Origin: Flavobacteriales bacterium | GTDB taxonomy: Bacteria; Bacteroidota; Bacteroidia; Flavobacteriales_F; PHOS-HE28 | Direction: 5' to 3' | Assembly (NCBI GenBank): GCA_017987115.1 | Contig: JAGNUG010000017.1 | Location: 1 to 47,361 of the forward strand | Length of the DNA: 47,361 nt | Shown here: in pieces, positions 18,339-27,383 of the stretch | Numbering within the stretch: the stretch's first letter is position 1 | How the letters are laid out: the number at the start of each line of letters is the position of its first letter | The notes under the pieces: model-generated | Told to the model about the DNA's origin: nothing | The model's database searches: none | What the model saw: only the letters and a program-made list of their open reading frames with translations | Made by a program: the position numbers and the translations under genes

Positions 18339-18468
18339 GACGGAAGGTATCGCTTCCAAAATACCCGGAAGTAGGTAATGTTCAGAGCCCATATCCATAG
18401 ATGAATTGCGGCGTGACACACCCATCCACCGTGCGTAATCGACCCAGCAACAAGGACCTCTGAAACTC

Positions 18469-19494
18469 CTACTCGAACAAACTACCCGGTTTCGCAACCG
18501 GTGCTTTGCCCAAGTGCTTATATGCTCGCTCCGTTGCGAGCCGACCACGAGGCGTGCGCATGAGGTAACCCTCCATGATCAAGAACGGTTCGTAAACCTC
18601 TTCGATGGTTCCTGCTTCCTCGCCAACAGCCGTGGCCACGGTATTCAAGCCGACGGGTCCGCCAGCGAATTTGTCGATGATCGCAAGAAGGATGCGGTTA
18701 TCCATTTCATCCAGACCATGGGCGTCCACATTCAAAGCCTTCAATGCGAACTGTGCGATCTTCAGATCAATGGTGCCATCGCTTTGTATCTGTGCGAAAT
18801 CACGAACGCGACGCAATAATGCATTGGCTATGCGCGGAGTTCCACGACTCCTTCGAGCGATCTCATCGGCCGCTGTATCCACAATGGGCACGTTCAATAA
18901 ACCTGCACTGCGCTTAATGATCCCCTTCAGCGTGGCCGAATCATAATAATCCAACCGACTATTAATGCCGAATCGTGCACGTAATGGCGCCGTGAGCAAA
19001 CCGCTGCGTGTGGTCGCACCTACAAGGGTGAACGGATTCAACGCGATCTGAACGGTACGTGCGTTGGGGCCAGCATCAATGACGAGATCAATGCGATAAT
19101 CCTCCATCGCGCTGTAGAGGTATTCTTCGATCACAGGTGTAAGTCTGTGGATCTCGTCTATGAACAACACATCATGCGGCTCCAGGTTCGTGAGCAACCC
19201 AGCAAGGTCCGCCGGTTTATCCAGAACCGGGCCGCTGGTCACGCGGAAACCAACGCCCATTTCTTGCGCTATGATGTTGGCCAGCGTGGTCTTCCCCAAT
19301 CCCGGTGGGCCATGCAATAGCACATGATCCAACGCTTCATCACGTTGTTTAGCGGCCTGTACAAAGATCTTCAGGTTGTCCGTTACGGCCTTCTGACCTG
19401 CGAATTCTCCGAACTGTCGAGGACGCAGCGATTGCTCAAGCTCCTTATCAGAACTGGAGCGTTGTTCATCGCGTACGTCGAAACCATCGGACAT
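18469..19494 (-). CDS. ruvB: Holliday junction branch migration ATPase RuvB
   Basis: A 341-aa AAA+ motor, normal RuvB length. Walker A is [12 protein letters not shown], Walker B is [10 protein letters not shown], sensor 1 is [20 protein letters not shown] and the arginine-finger region [21 protein letters not shown] follows. The C-terminal winged helix has GPVGL..A...[15 protein letters not shown]. RuvB hexamers drive branch migration on RuvA-bound junctions. An in-frame GTG lies 11 codons upstream, but ATG 19494 fits the family and is preceded by a -10-like TACCTTCG at 19499-19506. It is followed by 135 bp of non-coding sequence before the response-regulator operon. Confidence 0.96.
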   Translation of the reverse strand: MSDGFDVRDEQRSSSDKELEQSLRPRQFGEFAGQKAVTDNLKIFVQAAKQRDEALDHVLLHGPPGLGKTTLANIIAQEMGVGFRVTSGPVLDKPADLAGLLTNLEPHDVLFIDEIHRLTPVIEEYLYSAMEDYRIDLVIDAGPNARTVQIALNPFTLVGATTRSGLLTAPLRARFGINSRLDYYDSATLKGIIKRSAGLLNVPIVDTAADEIARRSRGTPRIANALLRRVRDFAQIQSDGTIDLKIAQFALKALNVDAHGLDEMDNRILLAIIDKFAGGPVGLNTVATAVGEEAGTIEEVYEPFLIMEGYLMRTPRGRLATERAYKHLGKAPVAKPGSLFE

Positions 19495-19557
19495 GGGGCG
19501 AAGGTAATACGGTGTACCGTTGCGCACTTGCCTTATGCAAACTCCTACCTCAGGATG

Positions 19558-20184
19558 TTATTCACTGCTCTGAACTGCACGCCAAATATCTCCGAAGAAC
19601 ACCTTCAACCCGAACATATAGGTCGGTGCGGTGATCTGTTCGTCCAGGCTATCACGCGTGCGTATCGCTAAGCGAAAACCAAGACCGCCTCCTATCGCGA
19701 AATACTTCAGGAATTTGTAATGCACGGTCATTGCGGGTTCATATATGATAAGTCCGGTTCTTAGCAATTTCCGTTTACGACCTTCCGTGTCCTTGTAGAT
19801 CACCGATCCGGATCCAAAACCCAACTGCACCGGAATACGCACTTCCCAATTCCGCCGCTGGTAGAATGCGTAATCAACGTATGCCGCTATATACCCTATG
19901 CGTAACCGTGTGGTGATCGCCCCTTGTCCAGGAACCTCTCTTACCTGTTGGACCGGAGTGAACAAGAAACTGTAGCCAAGGCCATATTGGAATCTATGTC
20001 CGTGTTCGTAACCGACCTTGACACCAACAATACGCACATTCCTGTTACTGATGAATGAACCTCGCAGATCAGCTTTTACGACTAAACGTGGTTCCTCTTT
20101 CAGAAAAAGACCGATGCTATCCAGTAACTGCGCCTTGATGTTAAGAGCGCTTACAAGAATAAGAATAGCGATGAGGTAGCGCAT
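19558..20184 (-). CDS. Predicted outer-membrane beta-barrel protein, unknown function
   Basis: A 208-aa protein with a signal peptide (MRYLIAILILVSALNIKAQ). The mature part has many short amphipathic beta strands with aromatic residues (VGYEHGHRFQYGLGYSFLF, IGYIAAYVDYAFY, FAIGGGLGFRLAI), typical of small outer-membrane barrels in Bacteroidota. No named family is recognisable. It lies 63 bp upstream of ruvB on the same strand, so they may be co-transcribed, though their jobs look unrelated. A perfect 10-bp hairpin ends 7 nt before its ATG. Confidence 0.68.
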   Translation of the reverse strand: MRYLIAILILVSALNIKAQLLDSIGLFLKEEPRLVVKADLRGSFISNRNVRIVGVKVGYEHGHRFQYGLGYSFLFTPVQQVREVPGQGAITTRLRIGYIAAYVDYAFYQRRNWEVRIPVQLGFGSGSVIYKDTEGRKRKLLRTGLIIYEPAMTVHYKFLKYFAIGGGLGFRLAIRTRDSLDEQITAPTYMFGLKVFFGDIWRAVQSSE

Positions 20185-20191
20185 AAATGCG

Positions 20192-20221
20192 AAATGTCCG
20201 CTCCCAAAGGTGCGGACATTT
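20192..20221. terminator. Perfect hairpin between coxA and the outer-membrane protein gene
   Basis: AAATGTCCGC and GCGGACATTT form a perfect 10-bp stem with a 10-nt loop. It lies 145 nt downstream of the coxA stop and 7 nt upstream of the next ATG on the minus strand. The T-tract is only three bases, so it may be a weak terminator for the respiratory operon or a leader structure controlling translation of the next gene. Confidence 0.5.
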
Positions 20222-20366
20222 CTCTCTGCGCTTAACGATCGAACTCACTTTCGATCAACCATCCGGTGCGAATTGTGTGATCGATCTTTTGATCCGGACG
20301 AACCATGATCTGATCATCATTCAGGGCATACCATGGTTCGCCCCTACGCTGATCAATGACCTTTGG

Positions 20367-22157
20367 TCAATGTTCCTCTTCTCCTGGTTCCAATGGTGTG
20401 ATCTGGCTTACCCAATCCTCTGCTTTACCAGGCTTGCTGTAATCATATGGCCAACGATGAACAACAGGCAACGGACCAGGCCAGTTACCGTGCAAATGCT
20501 CCACAGGTGTGGTCCACTCCAATGTATTGCTCTTCCACGGATTTGGAACGGTCTTAGGCCCACGGAATATGCTGTAGAAGAAATTGTAGGTGAATACAAC
20601 CTGTGCCAAAGCTCCGATAATGGCGAAAATGGTGATCAGAATATTCAGATCAACAACACCATCGAACATCCGGAACTCACTGTAGCTGTAATAGCGACGT
20701 GGAGCGCCAGCCAATCCGATGAAGTGCATGGGGAAGAATACGCCGAACGCACAGATGAACGTCACCCAGAAGTGCGCATAGCCCAACTTGGTGTTCATCA
20801 TCTTACCATACATTTTCGGGAACCAATGGTAGATACCCGCGAACATTCCGAAGATCGCGCTCATTCCCATTACGATGTGGAAGTGAGCTACCACGAAATA
20901 GGTGTCGTGCACATTGATATCCAGCGCGCTATCAGCTAAGATGATGCCTGTTAATCCACCAGCGATGAACGTAGCTACAAGACCAATGCTGAACAACATC
21001 GCCGGGGTGAATATGATATTGCCTCGCCACAATGTGGTGATGTAGTTGAACACCTTCACGGCAGAGGGTATCGCGATCAACAACGTGGTGAAAACAAAAA
21101 CACTGCCCAAGAACGGATTCATACCCGTAATGAACATATGGTGACCCCAAACCAGGAAGCTGAGGAATCCGATCGCCAGTATCGATCCGATCATCGCCCG
21201 GTAACCGAAGATCGGTTTACGTGCGTTGGTGGAGATGATTTCCGACGTAATACCCAAAGCAGGCAGCAAAACGATATAAACCTCAGGATGCCCCAAGAAC
21301 CAGAACAAGTGCTGGAACAGGATCGGACTTCCGCCCATATTGTCCAACGCCTCACCAGCAATGTGAATATCACTCAAAAAGAAGCTGGTTCCCAATGAAC
21401 GATCCAATAAAAGCAACAATGCTGCGCTCAATAGAACGGGGAAACTGAGCACACCCAATACGGCAGTGAGCAATATCGCCCACATGGTCAATGGCATGCG
21501 CGTCATGCGCATGCCCTTGGTACGCAGATTCAAAATGGTCACAACATAATTCAACCCACCCATCAAGGAGCTGGCAATGAACAACGCCATACTCACTAGC
21601 CAAAGCGTCATACCCGTACCAGAACCAGGCATGGCTTGCGGCAATGCACTCAACGGCGGGTAAATGGTCCATCCACCAGAAGCCGGACCTCCTTCAACAA
21701 AGAGCGACGCCAACATGATCACACTGCTCATGAAGAAGAACCAATAGCTCAGCATGTTGATAAAGCCGGATGCCATATCACGTGCACCTACCTGCAAGGG
21801 GATCAACAGATTCGCGAACGTGCCGGAAAGGCCACCTGTGAGCACGAAAAACACCATGATGGTGCCATGGATCGTGACAAGCGCGAGATACATATTCGGA
21901 TTGAGCACACCGCCGGGTGCCCACTTATCGCCCAAGAAAAAGTTCGTGAACGCAAACCCTTCGTCAGGCCAAGCCAATTGCAACCGGAAGATCAATGACA
22001 TGATCACCGCTACCCATGCCATAATGATGGCAGTTACCAAGAACTGCTTGCTGATCATCTTGTGATCATGCGAGAAAAAATACTTCGACACGAAGCTTTC
22101 CTCGTGATGATGATGCGCTGCGTGAGCGTTTCCGTCTGTATGTGCAGTGGCCCCCAT
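20367..22157 (-). CDS. coxA: Cytochrome c oxidase subunit I (aa3-type)
   Basis: A 596-aa polytopic membrane protein with 12 or more predicted helices, the catalytic subunit that reduces O2 to water and pumps protons. Helix II carries the heme-a ligand H97 in TIHGTIMVF. The active site is H290-P-E-V-Y294, with the CuB ligand, the Glu of type A1 proton channels and the Tyr crosslinked to His; H339-H340 are the other CuB ligands. The two late-helix heme ligands lie in VVAHFHIVMG. The N-terminus is His-rich (AHAAHHHHEE, 12-20), possibly metal binding. It is last in the act-cox gene set, 23 nt after coxB. No subunit III or IV gene is in this cluster. Confidence 0.95.
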   Translation of the reverse strand: MGATAHTDGNAHAAHHHHEESFVSKYFFSHDHKMISKQFLVTAIIMAWVAVIMSLIFRLQLAWPDEGFAFTNFFLGDKWAPGGVLNPNMYLALVTIHGTIMVFFVLTGGLSGTFANLLIPLQVGARDMASGFINMLSYWFFFMSSVIMLASLFVEGGPASGGWTIYPPLSALPQAMPGSGTGMTLWLVSMALFIASSLMGGLNYVVTILNLRTKGMRMTRMPLTMWAILLTAVLGVLSFPVLLSAALLLLLDRSLGTSFFLSDIHIAGEALDNMGGSPILFQHLFWFLGHPEVYIVLLPALGITSEIISTNARKPIFGYRAMIGSILAIGFLSFLVWGHHMFITGMNPFLGSVFVFTTLLIAIPSAVKVFNYITTLWRGNIIFTPAMLFSIGLVATFIAGGLTGIILADSALDINVHDTYFVVAHFHIVMGMSAIFGMFAGIYHWFPKMYGKMMNTKLGYAHFWVTFICAFGVFFPMHFIGLAGAPRRYYSYSEFRMFDGVVDLNILITIFAIIGALAQVVFTYNFFYSIFRGPKTVPNPWKSNTLEWTTPVEHLHGNWPGPLPVVHRWPYDYSKPGKAEDWVSQITPLEPGEEEH

Positions 22158-22180
22158 GATATTCAGGTCCTAAATTCGGT

Positions 22181-23443
22181 TCAATGTGCTGCGGCTACCA
22201 CCGGCGCCGCTACTGGTACGATCACTTGCGTTGTATCGGCAGATGCCTCAGGAATCGTAACTTCCTCAACACCTCCTTGGAACGGCTTCTTCTTTGCTTC
22301 TTTCAGCCATGCATCATATTCTCCGGCTTCGGTAACCATCAACGGCATCTGCATGTTATAGTGGCTTGCTCCGCAGATCTTATTACACAGCAAAATGAAT
22401 TCGAATTGATCATCCTTCATTACGTGTGTGCGCATACTGTCACTTGTAATTGTAGGTGTCATCTTTATGGATGTGGTCATGCCCGGGACAGCATTCATCT
22501 GAGCGCGCAAATGCGGCATATAAGCGCTGTGCAACACATCCCGTGAGCGGATCAACAACTCAACCTCCTTGTGCACTGGCAAATAGAAGTCTTTCGTTAC
22601 AATGTCATCGGCACCACGGTTGTAGATGCTCTCATTTCCCATGGTCTTCAGGTCCTGGTCCATGACCGTCCTAAGATTCACAATACGGGCTTGAATACGT
22701 TGCTTCAATTCCAAGCTCTTTTCCAATTCATGCCGTTTTTCAGCTGGCAAAATCCCATGCGCTAGTGTGCTGTCGATCTCCGCGATCTCCACATCCAATT
22801 CACCCATTCGCTTCGCAACACTTTCAGGCGTAACGATCCCCAATGGATTATCGCTATTGATCAACCGGAAATCACTCGCGCCTAGCACACCGTCATCTCC
22901 AGGATAACGTGCGGTCCAATCAAATTGCTTCGCATAAAGTTCCACGCGCAGAGCATCGGGACCTGCAACTGTCGTGATCTTTTGCCAGCTGTTCAAACCG
23001 TAGATAATGATCACAGCCAGAACAGCAGCTGGAACAACGGTCCAGATCAACTCCAATGTATTGTTGTGCGGCTGCCAGAATGCTTTACGATTCTTATCGT
23101 ACTTGTACTTGCCTGCGAAATAGAAAAGCAACACATTCGTAGGAACGAATGCTACTAAGAGAATCCACCAGTTGAAATTCATCAACCAGTCGGTCTCCAC
23201 TCCGTGCTCACTTGCAGCCAAAGGCAACATTTCATCCCAGTACGCCCAAGTAAGCCACGCAAAGAATAGGAAGTAAGCAACACAGAACGCCCACATCAAC
23301 ATAGCGTTCATGCGATTATCGGCCGGTGAAATATCCTCCTCGCGCTTGCCTGTCAACCGTGCGGTAAGCTCATATACACGAGCCAATTGAGCGATGGCCA
23401 GCACGCCCATTACAACCACGAAAAGTATCAACAACTTCGTCAT
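22181..23443 (-). CDS. coxB: Cytochrome c oxidase subunit II
   Basis: A 420-aa subunit that takes electrons from a c-type cytochrome at the CuA site. Membrane segments lie near residues 3-20, 48-68, 90-110 and 132-150, more than the usual two. The CuA ligands are H305, C353, C357, H361 and M364 in CNKICGASHYNM; the usual Glu between the Cys residues is Lys, which should be tolerated because that residue ligates by its backbone carbonyl. Residues about 205-262 form a charged helical insertion predicted to be coiled coil. There is no C-terminal heme c domain, so this is not a fused caa3 subunit. The gene lies 10 nt after actF. Confidence 0.93.
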   Translation of the reverse strand: MTKLLILFVVVMGVLAIAQLARVYELTARLTGKREEDISPADNRMNAMLMWAFCVAYFLFFAWLTWAYWDEMLPLAASEHGVETDWLMNFNWWILLVAFVPTNVLLFYFAGKYKYDKNRKAFWQPHNNTLELIWTVVPAAVLAVIIIYGLNSWQKITTVAGPDALRVELYAKQFDWTARYPGDDGVLGASDFRLINSDNPLGIVTPESVAKRMGELDVEIAEIDSTLAHGILPAEKRHELEKSLELKQRIQARIVNLRTVMDQDLKTMGNESIYNRGADDIVTKDFYLPVHKEVELLIRSRDVLHSAYMPHLRAQMNAVPGMTTSIKMTPTITSDSMRTHVMKDDQFEFILLCNKICGASHYNMQMPLMVTEAGEYDAWLKEAKKKPFQGGVEEVTIPEASADTTQVIVPVAAPVVAAAH

Positions 23444-23453
23444 CGTTCAACTA

Positions 23454-24740
23454 TCAGATCTGGTGATGAATACTTTCATCTTTGTAAGGATGGTTCACCG
23501 GCGTGAGTGGTGCCTTTGTCAAGTTACTCAGCACAACGAACATGAACATACCCAAGAATGCAACGAACATTCCGATCTCCAATAAGCCTAGGCCATGGAA
23601 ATCATGTCCCAATGCGCCTGGCATGACCATCATGTTCGTATCCAACCAGTGTCCGAGCAATATTATTGAACCTACACCGATCAAGAATTTCGGGTTGCGT
23701 TTGGCATCGCGGCTCATTAACAGCACCATTGGCAATGCGAAATTAATGAAGAACGTACCCCACATTAACCATGGATGCGAATTGATCCGCTCCTGGAAAT
23801 AAGTTACTTCCTCCGGAATGTTACTGTACCAGATCAACATGAACTGACTGAAATACAAGTAGCTCCATAGGAAACTGATCGCAAACACCCATTTACCCAT
23901 GTCCTGGATATGGCTGTTGTTCACCTGTGGCAGGTATCCCTTACGCTTCAAGTAAAGCACAATGATGACAGCTGTGATCATGGAGCTTACCCACATTCCC
24001 GCGAAGGTGTACCATCCGAAGAGCGTACTGAACCAATGCGTATCAATGCTCATGATCCAGTCCCAAGAAAGCATGCTGCTGAATACTGCGAAACATACAA
24101 GGAACACGGCACTTCGACGATAGTTCAACAAGTGGCGCTTGACCAATGTTTCCCCGCTGAGCTGGTCCATTTCCAAACTTTGTTTGCGGAACCAACGGGC
24201 AAAGATCAAGAATGTTCCCAAGTACACGAGTGTGCGGATCCAGAAGAACGGAAGATTCAAATACGGCCTCTTCCCTGCAATGATCCCATCAAAATTCGGA
24301 TTGGCAACGGCACCTGCTACGGTTGCATCATTCGTATAGGATGCTTCGTGTCCTTCACCTACCATATATTCGCTATAAAGCGTGTGGTCCATCCAATGGT
24401 AAACATGGTTCAAGTGCAACGATGCCGCAATGAGAACAATGCACAATGTGATCGCACCGATCGGCAAGTAACCGTAGATACCTTCATATACGCGCTTGAC
24501 CATGACCGTCCACGCTGTTTCCGTTGCGTAGCCTAGTGCGTAGAAAAATAATGCGCCGAGACTTATCCCTAGAAAGAAGAAGCTGTTCACGAGTAAGCTG
24601 CTCCATCCACGCTGGCCCAGACTTTCCGCCGCATGGTGATCGCCCTTGGCGTAGAAGAAGCCGATAAGCATGGTCACCACGCCCAGCATTATTGCTGCCA
24701 TACTTAGGGTGCGGGCCCGTTTGCTGAAGGTGAAGTTCAT
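23454..24740 (-). CDS. actF: Alternative complex III subunit ActF
   Basis: A 428-aa integral membrane protein with about 10 hydrophobic segments and no cofactor motif. Its place after actE and before the oxidase genes, its length and the sequence character (SLLVNSFFFLGISLGALFFYALGYATETAW near the start, RSAVFLVCFAVFSSMLSWDWIMSIDTHW in the middle) fit ActF, a structural membrane subunit of alternative complex III. ActF and ActC share a fold and flank the quinol-oxidising core. It is spaced 13 nt after actE. Confidence 0.88.
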   Translation of the reverse strand: MNFTFSKRARTLSMAAIMLGVVTMLIGFFYAKGDHHAAESLGQRGWSSLLVNSFFFLGISLGALFFYALGYATETAWTVMVKRVYEGIYGYLPIGAITLCIVLIAASLHLNHVYHWMDHTLYSEYMVGEGHEASYTNDATVAGAVANPNFDGIIAGKRPYLNLPFFWIRTLVYLGTFLIFARWFRKQSLEMDQLSGETLVKRHLLNYRRSAVFLVCFAVFSSMLSWDWIMSIDTHWFSTLFGWYTFAGMWVSSMITAVIIVLYLKRKGYLPQVNNSHIQDMGKWVFAISFLWSYLYFSQFMLIWYSNIPEEVTYFQERINSHPWLMWGTFFINFALPMVLLMSRDAKRNPKFLIGVGSIILLGHWLDTNMMVMPGALGHDFHGLGLLEIGMFVAFLGMFMFVVLSNLTKAPLTPVNHPYKDESIHHQI

Positions 24741-24753
24741 CGCTGTTCCTTTA

Positions 24754-25440
24754 TCAATTGGCTACCACTGCGATAACCGTATCGGATACTGTAACTGGTG
24801 TGGCCGATGGCATTTTGCCATCCGCCTGTAGAAATTTCACATACTGGATGACCGTCCACCGCTCTTCTTTGTTAAGCTGTGAGGCGTGGCTACCCATTGC
24901 ACCCTTACCATACGTTAGGGTGTGGAACATCTTTCCTTCCGGTAATTCCTTCAATGGACCATTGTAAGCCAGTGGTGGTGGATGTCCGCCTTTATTGATC
25001 ACGGCCCCATCGCCCATACCTTTTTCGCCATGGCATTGGGTACACATCATCTCATATATCGCTTTTCCTTTCTCTACGGATGCTTCCGACATCGTGATCG
25101 GACTGCGCAAATTCAAGCCTGCTGCCTCATAGCCCTCCAGCGTGTTCGGATAGGCATAAGGTAAATTGTAGACCGCCTTACTTGCATCGTTCGCAAATAC
25201 GATCGTTCCAGGTACCGGTTTTCGGGCACTAGGACGCATACGTTGCTCCACCGCCAATTCATTGCTGAACCAATACGGATCCTGACCGTAGTCAACATAG
25301 GCTTCAACTGCAGGGCTGCGGTACATATCCGGCATGTACTCCACACCAGGGCTTTGTGTATCACCACCGCAGGAGGCCATCAGTACCACAACACCTACAA
25401 GAGTGCCAACGGTCTTAACTGTTTGCTTCGCGTTGCTCAT
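24754..25440 (-). CDS. actE: Alternative complex III subunit ActE, monoheme c lipoprotein
   Basis: A 228-aa lipoprotein. The signal peptide ends in lipobox LMASC, so the mature protein is probably anchored to the periplasmic face. One heme-c site, CTQCH in YEMMCTQCHGEKGMGDGA, and a downstream Met in GKGAMGSHASQL are consistent with His/Met ligation. ActE is one of the heme carriers that move electrons out of alternative complex III. It starts 3 nt after actD ends and is followed by actF. Confidence 0.9.
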   Translation of the reverse strand: MSNAKQTVKTVGTLVGVVVLMASCGGDTQSPGVEYMPDMYRSPAVEAYVDYGQDPYWFSNELAVEQRMRPSARKPVPGTIVFANDASKAVYNLPYAYPNTLEGYEAAGLNLRSPITMSEASVEKGKAIYEMMCTQCHGEKGMGDGAVINKGGHPPPLAYNGPLKELPEGKMFHTLTYGKGAMGSHASQLNKEERWTVIQYVKFLQADGKMPSATPVTVSDTVIAVVAN

Positions 25441-25443
25441 GGT

Positions 25444-25977
25444 TCAATACTGGCGTTCGTTGATCTCGAACACCGGGGTGCTACGCAACATGCTGGTAAT
25501 TGCATCAGAGCTATGTCCGTGGTTGTCAGCGGTGCGCACTTCGATGATGAACTTATCGTCCGTGGAACGTGGATCCGGATTGCGTGCAGGCATGCCGGGC
25601 AAGGTCTTATTGCGGATCAAATAGGTGATGGACATACCGTGGGCCGCACAAAGCACCGTGAATTCGAACATGACCGGCACGAATGCAGGGATGTTCTGGT
25701 ACAAGGTCATGTTCGGTTTACCACCGATGTTCATCGGCCAATCCCAGATCATGAAATAGGTGATACCCAAGATCGCCAAGGAAAGACCCGTGAGACCGTA
25801 CATGAATGCAGCGATCGCCAAGCGGGTCCTCTTGATCCCTATGATCGGATCGATACCATGCACCGGGAAAGGCGAGAATACGTCCTTCACCTTAACGCCG
25901 TTGGATACAAGCTTACGCGCTCCGTCCTTCAGCTGTTCTGGATCTTCGTAGACCGCGTATATGACCGAATTCGCCAT
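25444..25977 (-). CDS. actD: Alternative complex III subunit ActD (DUF3341)
   Basis: A 177-aa protein with two membrane helices (LAIAAFMYGLTGLSLAILGI and VPVMFEFTVLCAAHG) and the ActD/DUF3341 start: a soluble YEDPEQLKDGARKL segment and the FSPFPVHGID motif. ActD is a structural subunit of alternative complex III. Its ATG shares one base with the actC stop (TAATG), so translation is coupled. Confidence 0.9.
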   Translation of the reverse strand: MANSVIYAVYEDPEQLKDGARKLVSNGVKVKDVFSPFPVHGIDPIIGIKRTRLAIAAFMYGLTGLSLAILGITYFMIWDWPMNIGGKPNMTLYQNIPAFVPVMFEFTVLCAAHGMSITYLIRNKTLPGMPARNPDPRSTDDKFIIEVRTADNHGHSSDAITSMLRSTPVFEINERQY

Positions 25978-27365
25978 TAGTCGTGTTGATGGTTTGCAGC
26001 GTCTTTCTTATAGCTCTCGCCGCTGGTCTTCAAAATGGATTTCACCTCGTTCAGCGCCAATACCGGGAAGTAGCGGGCGAAGAGCAGATAGAAGGTGAAG
26101 AAAATTCCTATCGTTCCTAAAAATACGCCGGCATCGACCCAGGTCGGGTGGAACATATTCCAGCTACTTGGCAGGTAATCACGATGCAAACTGGTTACGA
26201 TTATCACAAAACGTTCGAACCACATTCCGATATTCACTATGATGCTCATGAAGAAGGTGAATGCCAGATTGGTACGCAGTCCTTTGAACCAGAAAACCTG
26301 TGGACTAACCACGTTACAAGTCATCATGGCCCAATAGGCCCACCAGTATTTACCGGTTGCACGGTTAATGAACGCATAGCTCTCGTACTCCACACCGCTA
26401 TACCAGCTCATGAATAGCTCAGTGATGTATGCCACACCCACAATGGATCCAGTAACAATGATCACGATGTTCATGTACTCAATGTGCTTCCGTGTGATGT
26501 ATGCTTCCAAGTGCATCACTTTGCGCATGACCAGCAGAAGCGTTTGCACCATGGCGAATCCACTGAATACAGCACCGCTAACGAAGTAGGGGGGGAAGAT
26601 GGTGGTGTGCCAACCAGGGATCACCGATGTTGCGAAGTCGAAACTCACCACGGAGTGTACCGAGAATACGAGCGGTGTGGCGACTCCTGCCAAAACCAAG
26701 CTCACCTCCTCGAACCGCGTCCATGCTTTCGCATTGCCTGTCCAGCCAAAACTGAGGATGCCGTACATCTTCTTCATACCCGGCTTGGTCACTTTGTCAC
26801 GAATGGTCGCAAAGTCAGGAATAAGACCGATGTACCAGAACACAAGGGATACACTGAAATACGTGCTAATAGCGAACACATCCCATAACAAAGGGCTGTT
26901 GAAGTTGACCCAAAGCGACCCGAATTGGTTTGGAAGTGGAAACACCCAATAGCCCAACCAAAGACGACCCATGTGAAGGAGTGGGAACATTGCCGCCATG
27001 ATAACGGCGAAAATGGTCATCGCCTCAGCAGAACGGTTCACGGCCATCCGCCATTTCTGACGGAACAAAAGCAACACCGCACTGATCAACGTTCCCGCGT
27101 GACCAATTCCGACCCACCATACGAAGTTGGTGATATCCCATGCCCAATCGACCGACTTATTCAATCCCCAAGTACCAATACCCTTGCTCAGCAAATAAAC
27201 GATACAGCCTATGCCATACAAGGCAATAAGTGCCGCAATGGAGGTAAGCACGTACCATCCCCGTGGCGCTTTCGCCTCAATGGGGCCTACGATATCCTGT
27301 GTAATATCGTGGTAGGTCTTGTGACCTAGGATAAGTGGTTGTCGGATCGCTGCTTCTGAATGCAT
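25977..27365 (-). CDS. actC: Alternative complex III subunit ActC (NrfD-like quinol-binding membrane subunit)
   Basis: A 462-aa polytopic protein of the NrfD/PsrC family with about 10 helices. It is the proposed quinol-oxidising membrane subunit of alternative complex III, set against the Fe-S part of ActB. The motif-rich early helices (SVDWAWDITNFVWWVGIGHAGTLISAV) and the later HTTIFPPYFVSGAVFSG stretch are typical. It lies 18 nt after actB and shares one base with actD. Confidence 0.93.
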   Translation of the reverse strand: MHSEAAIRQPLILGHKTYHDITQDIVGPIEAKAPRGWYVLTSIAALIALYGIGCIVYLLSKGIGTWGLNKSVDWAWDITNFVWWVGIGHAGTLISAVLLLFRQKWRMAVNRSAEAMTIFAVIMAAMFPLLHMGRLWLGYWVFPLPNQFGSLWVNFNSPLLWDVFAISTYFSVSLVFWYIGLIPDFATIRDKVTKPGMKKMYGILSFGWTGNAKAWTRFEEVSLVLAGVATPLVFSVHSVVSFDFATSVIPGWHTTIFPPYFVSGAVFSGFAMVQTLLLVMRKVMHLEAYITRKHIEYMNIVIIVTGSIVGVAYITELFMSWYSGVEYESYAFINRATGKYWWAYWAMMTCNVVSPQVFWFKGLRTNLAFTFFMSIIVNIGMWFERFVIIVTSLHRDYLPSSWNMFHPTWVDAGVFLGTIGIFFTFYLLFARYFPVLALNEVKSILKTSGESYKKDAANHQHD

Positions 27366-27383
27366 TTCTGCTTTTCGTATTGC

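Noticed and set aside
22181-23443. CoxB as caa3-type with fused cytochrome c
   Set aside because: There is no CxxCH in the protein; the C-terminus is an Ala/Val/Pro-rich tail. The heme donors are ActA and ActE.
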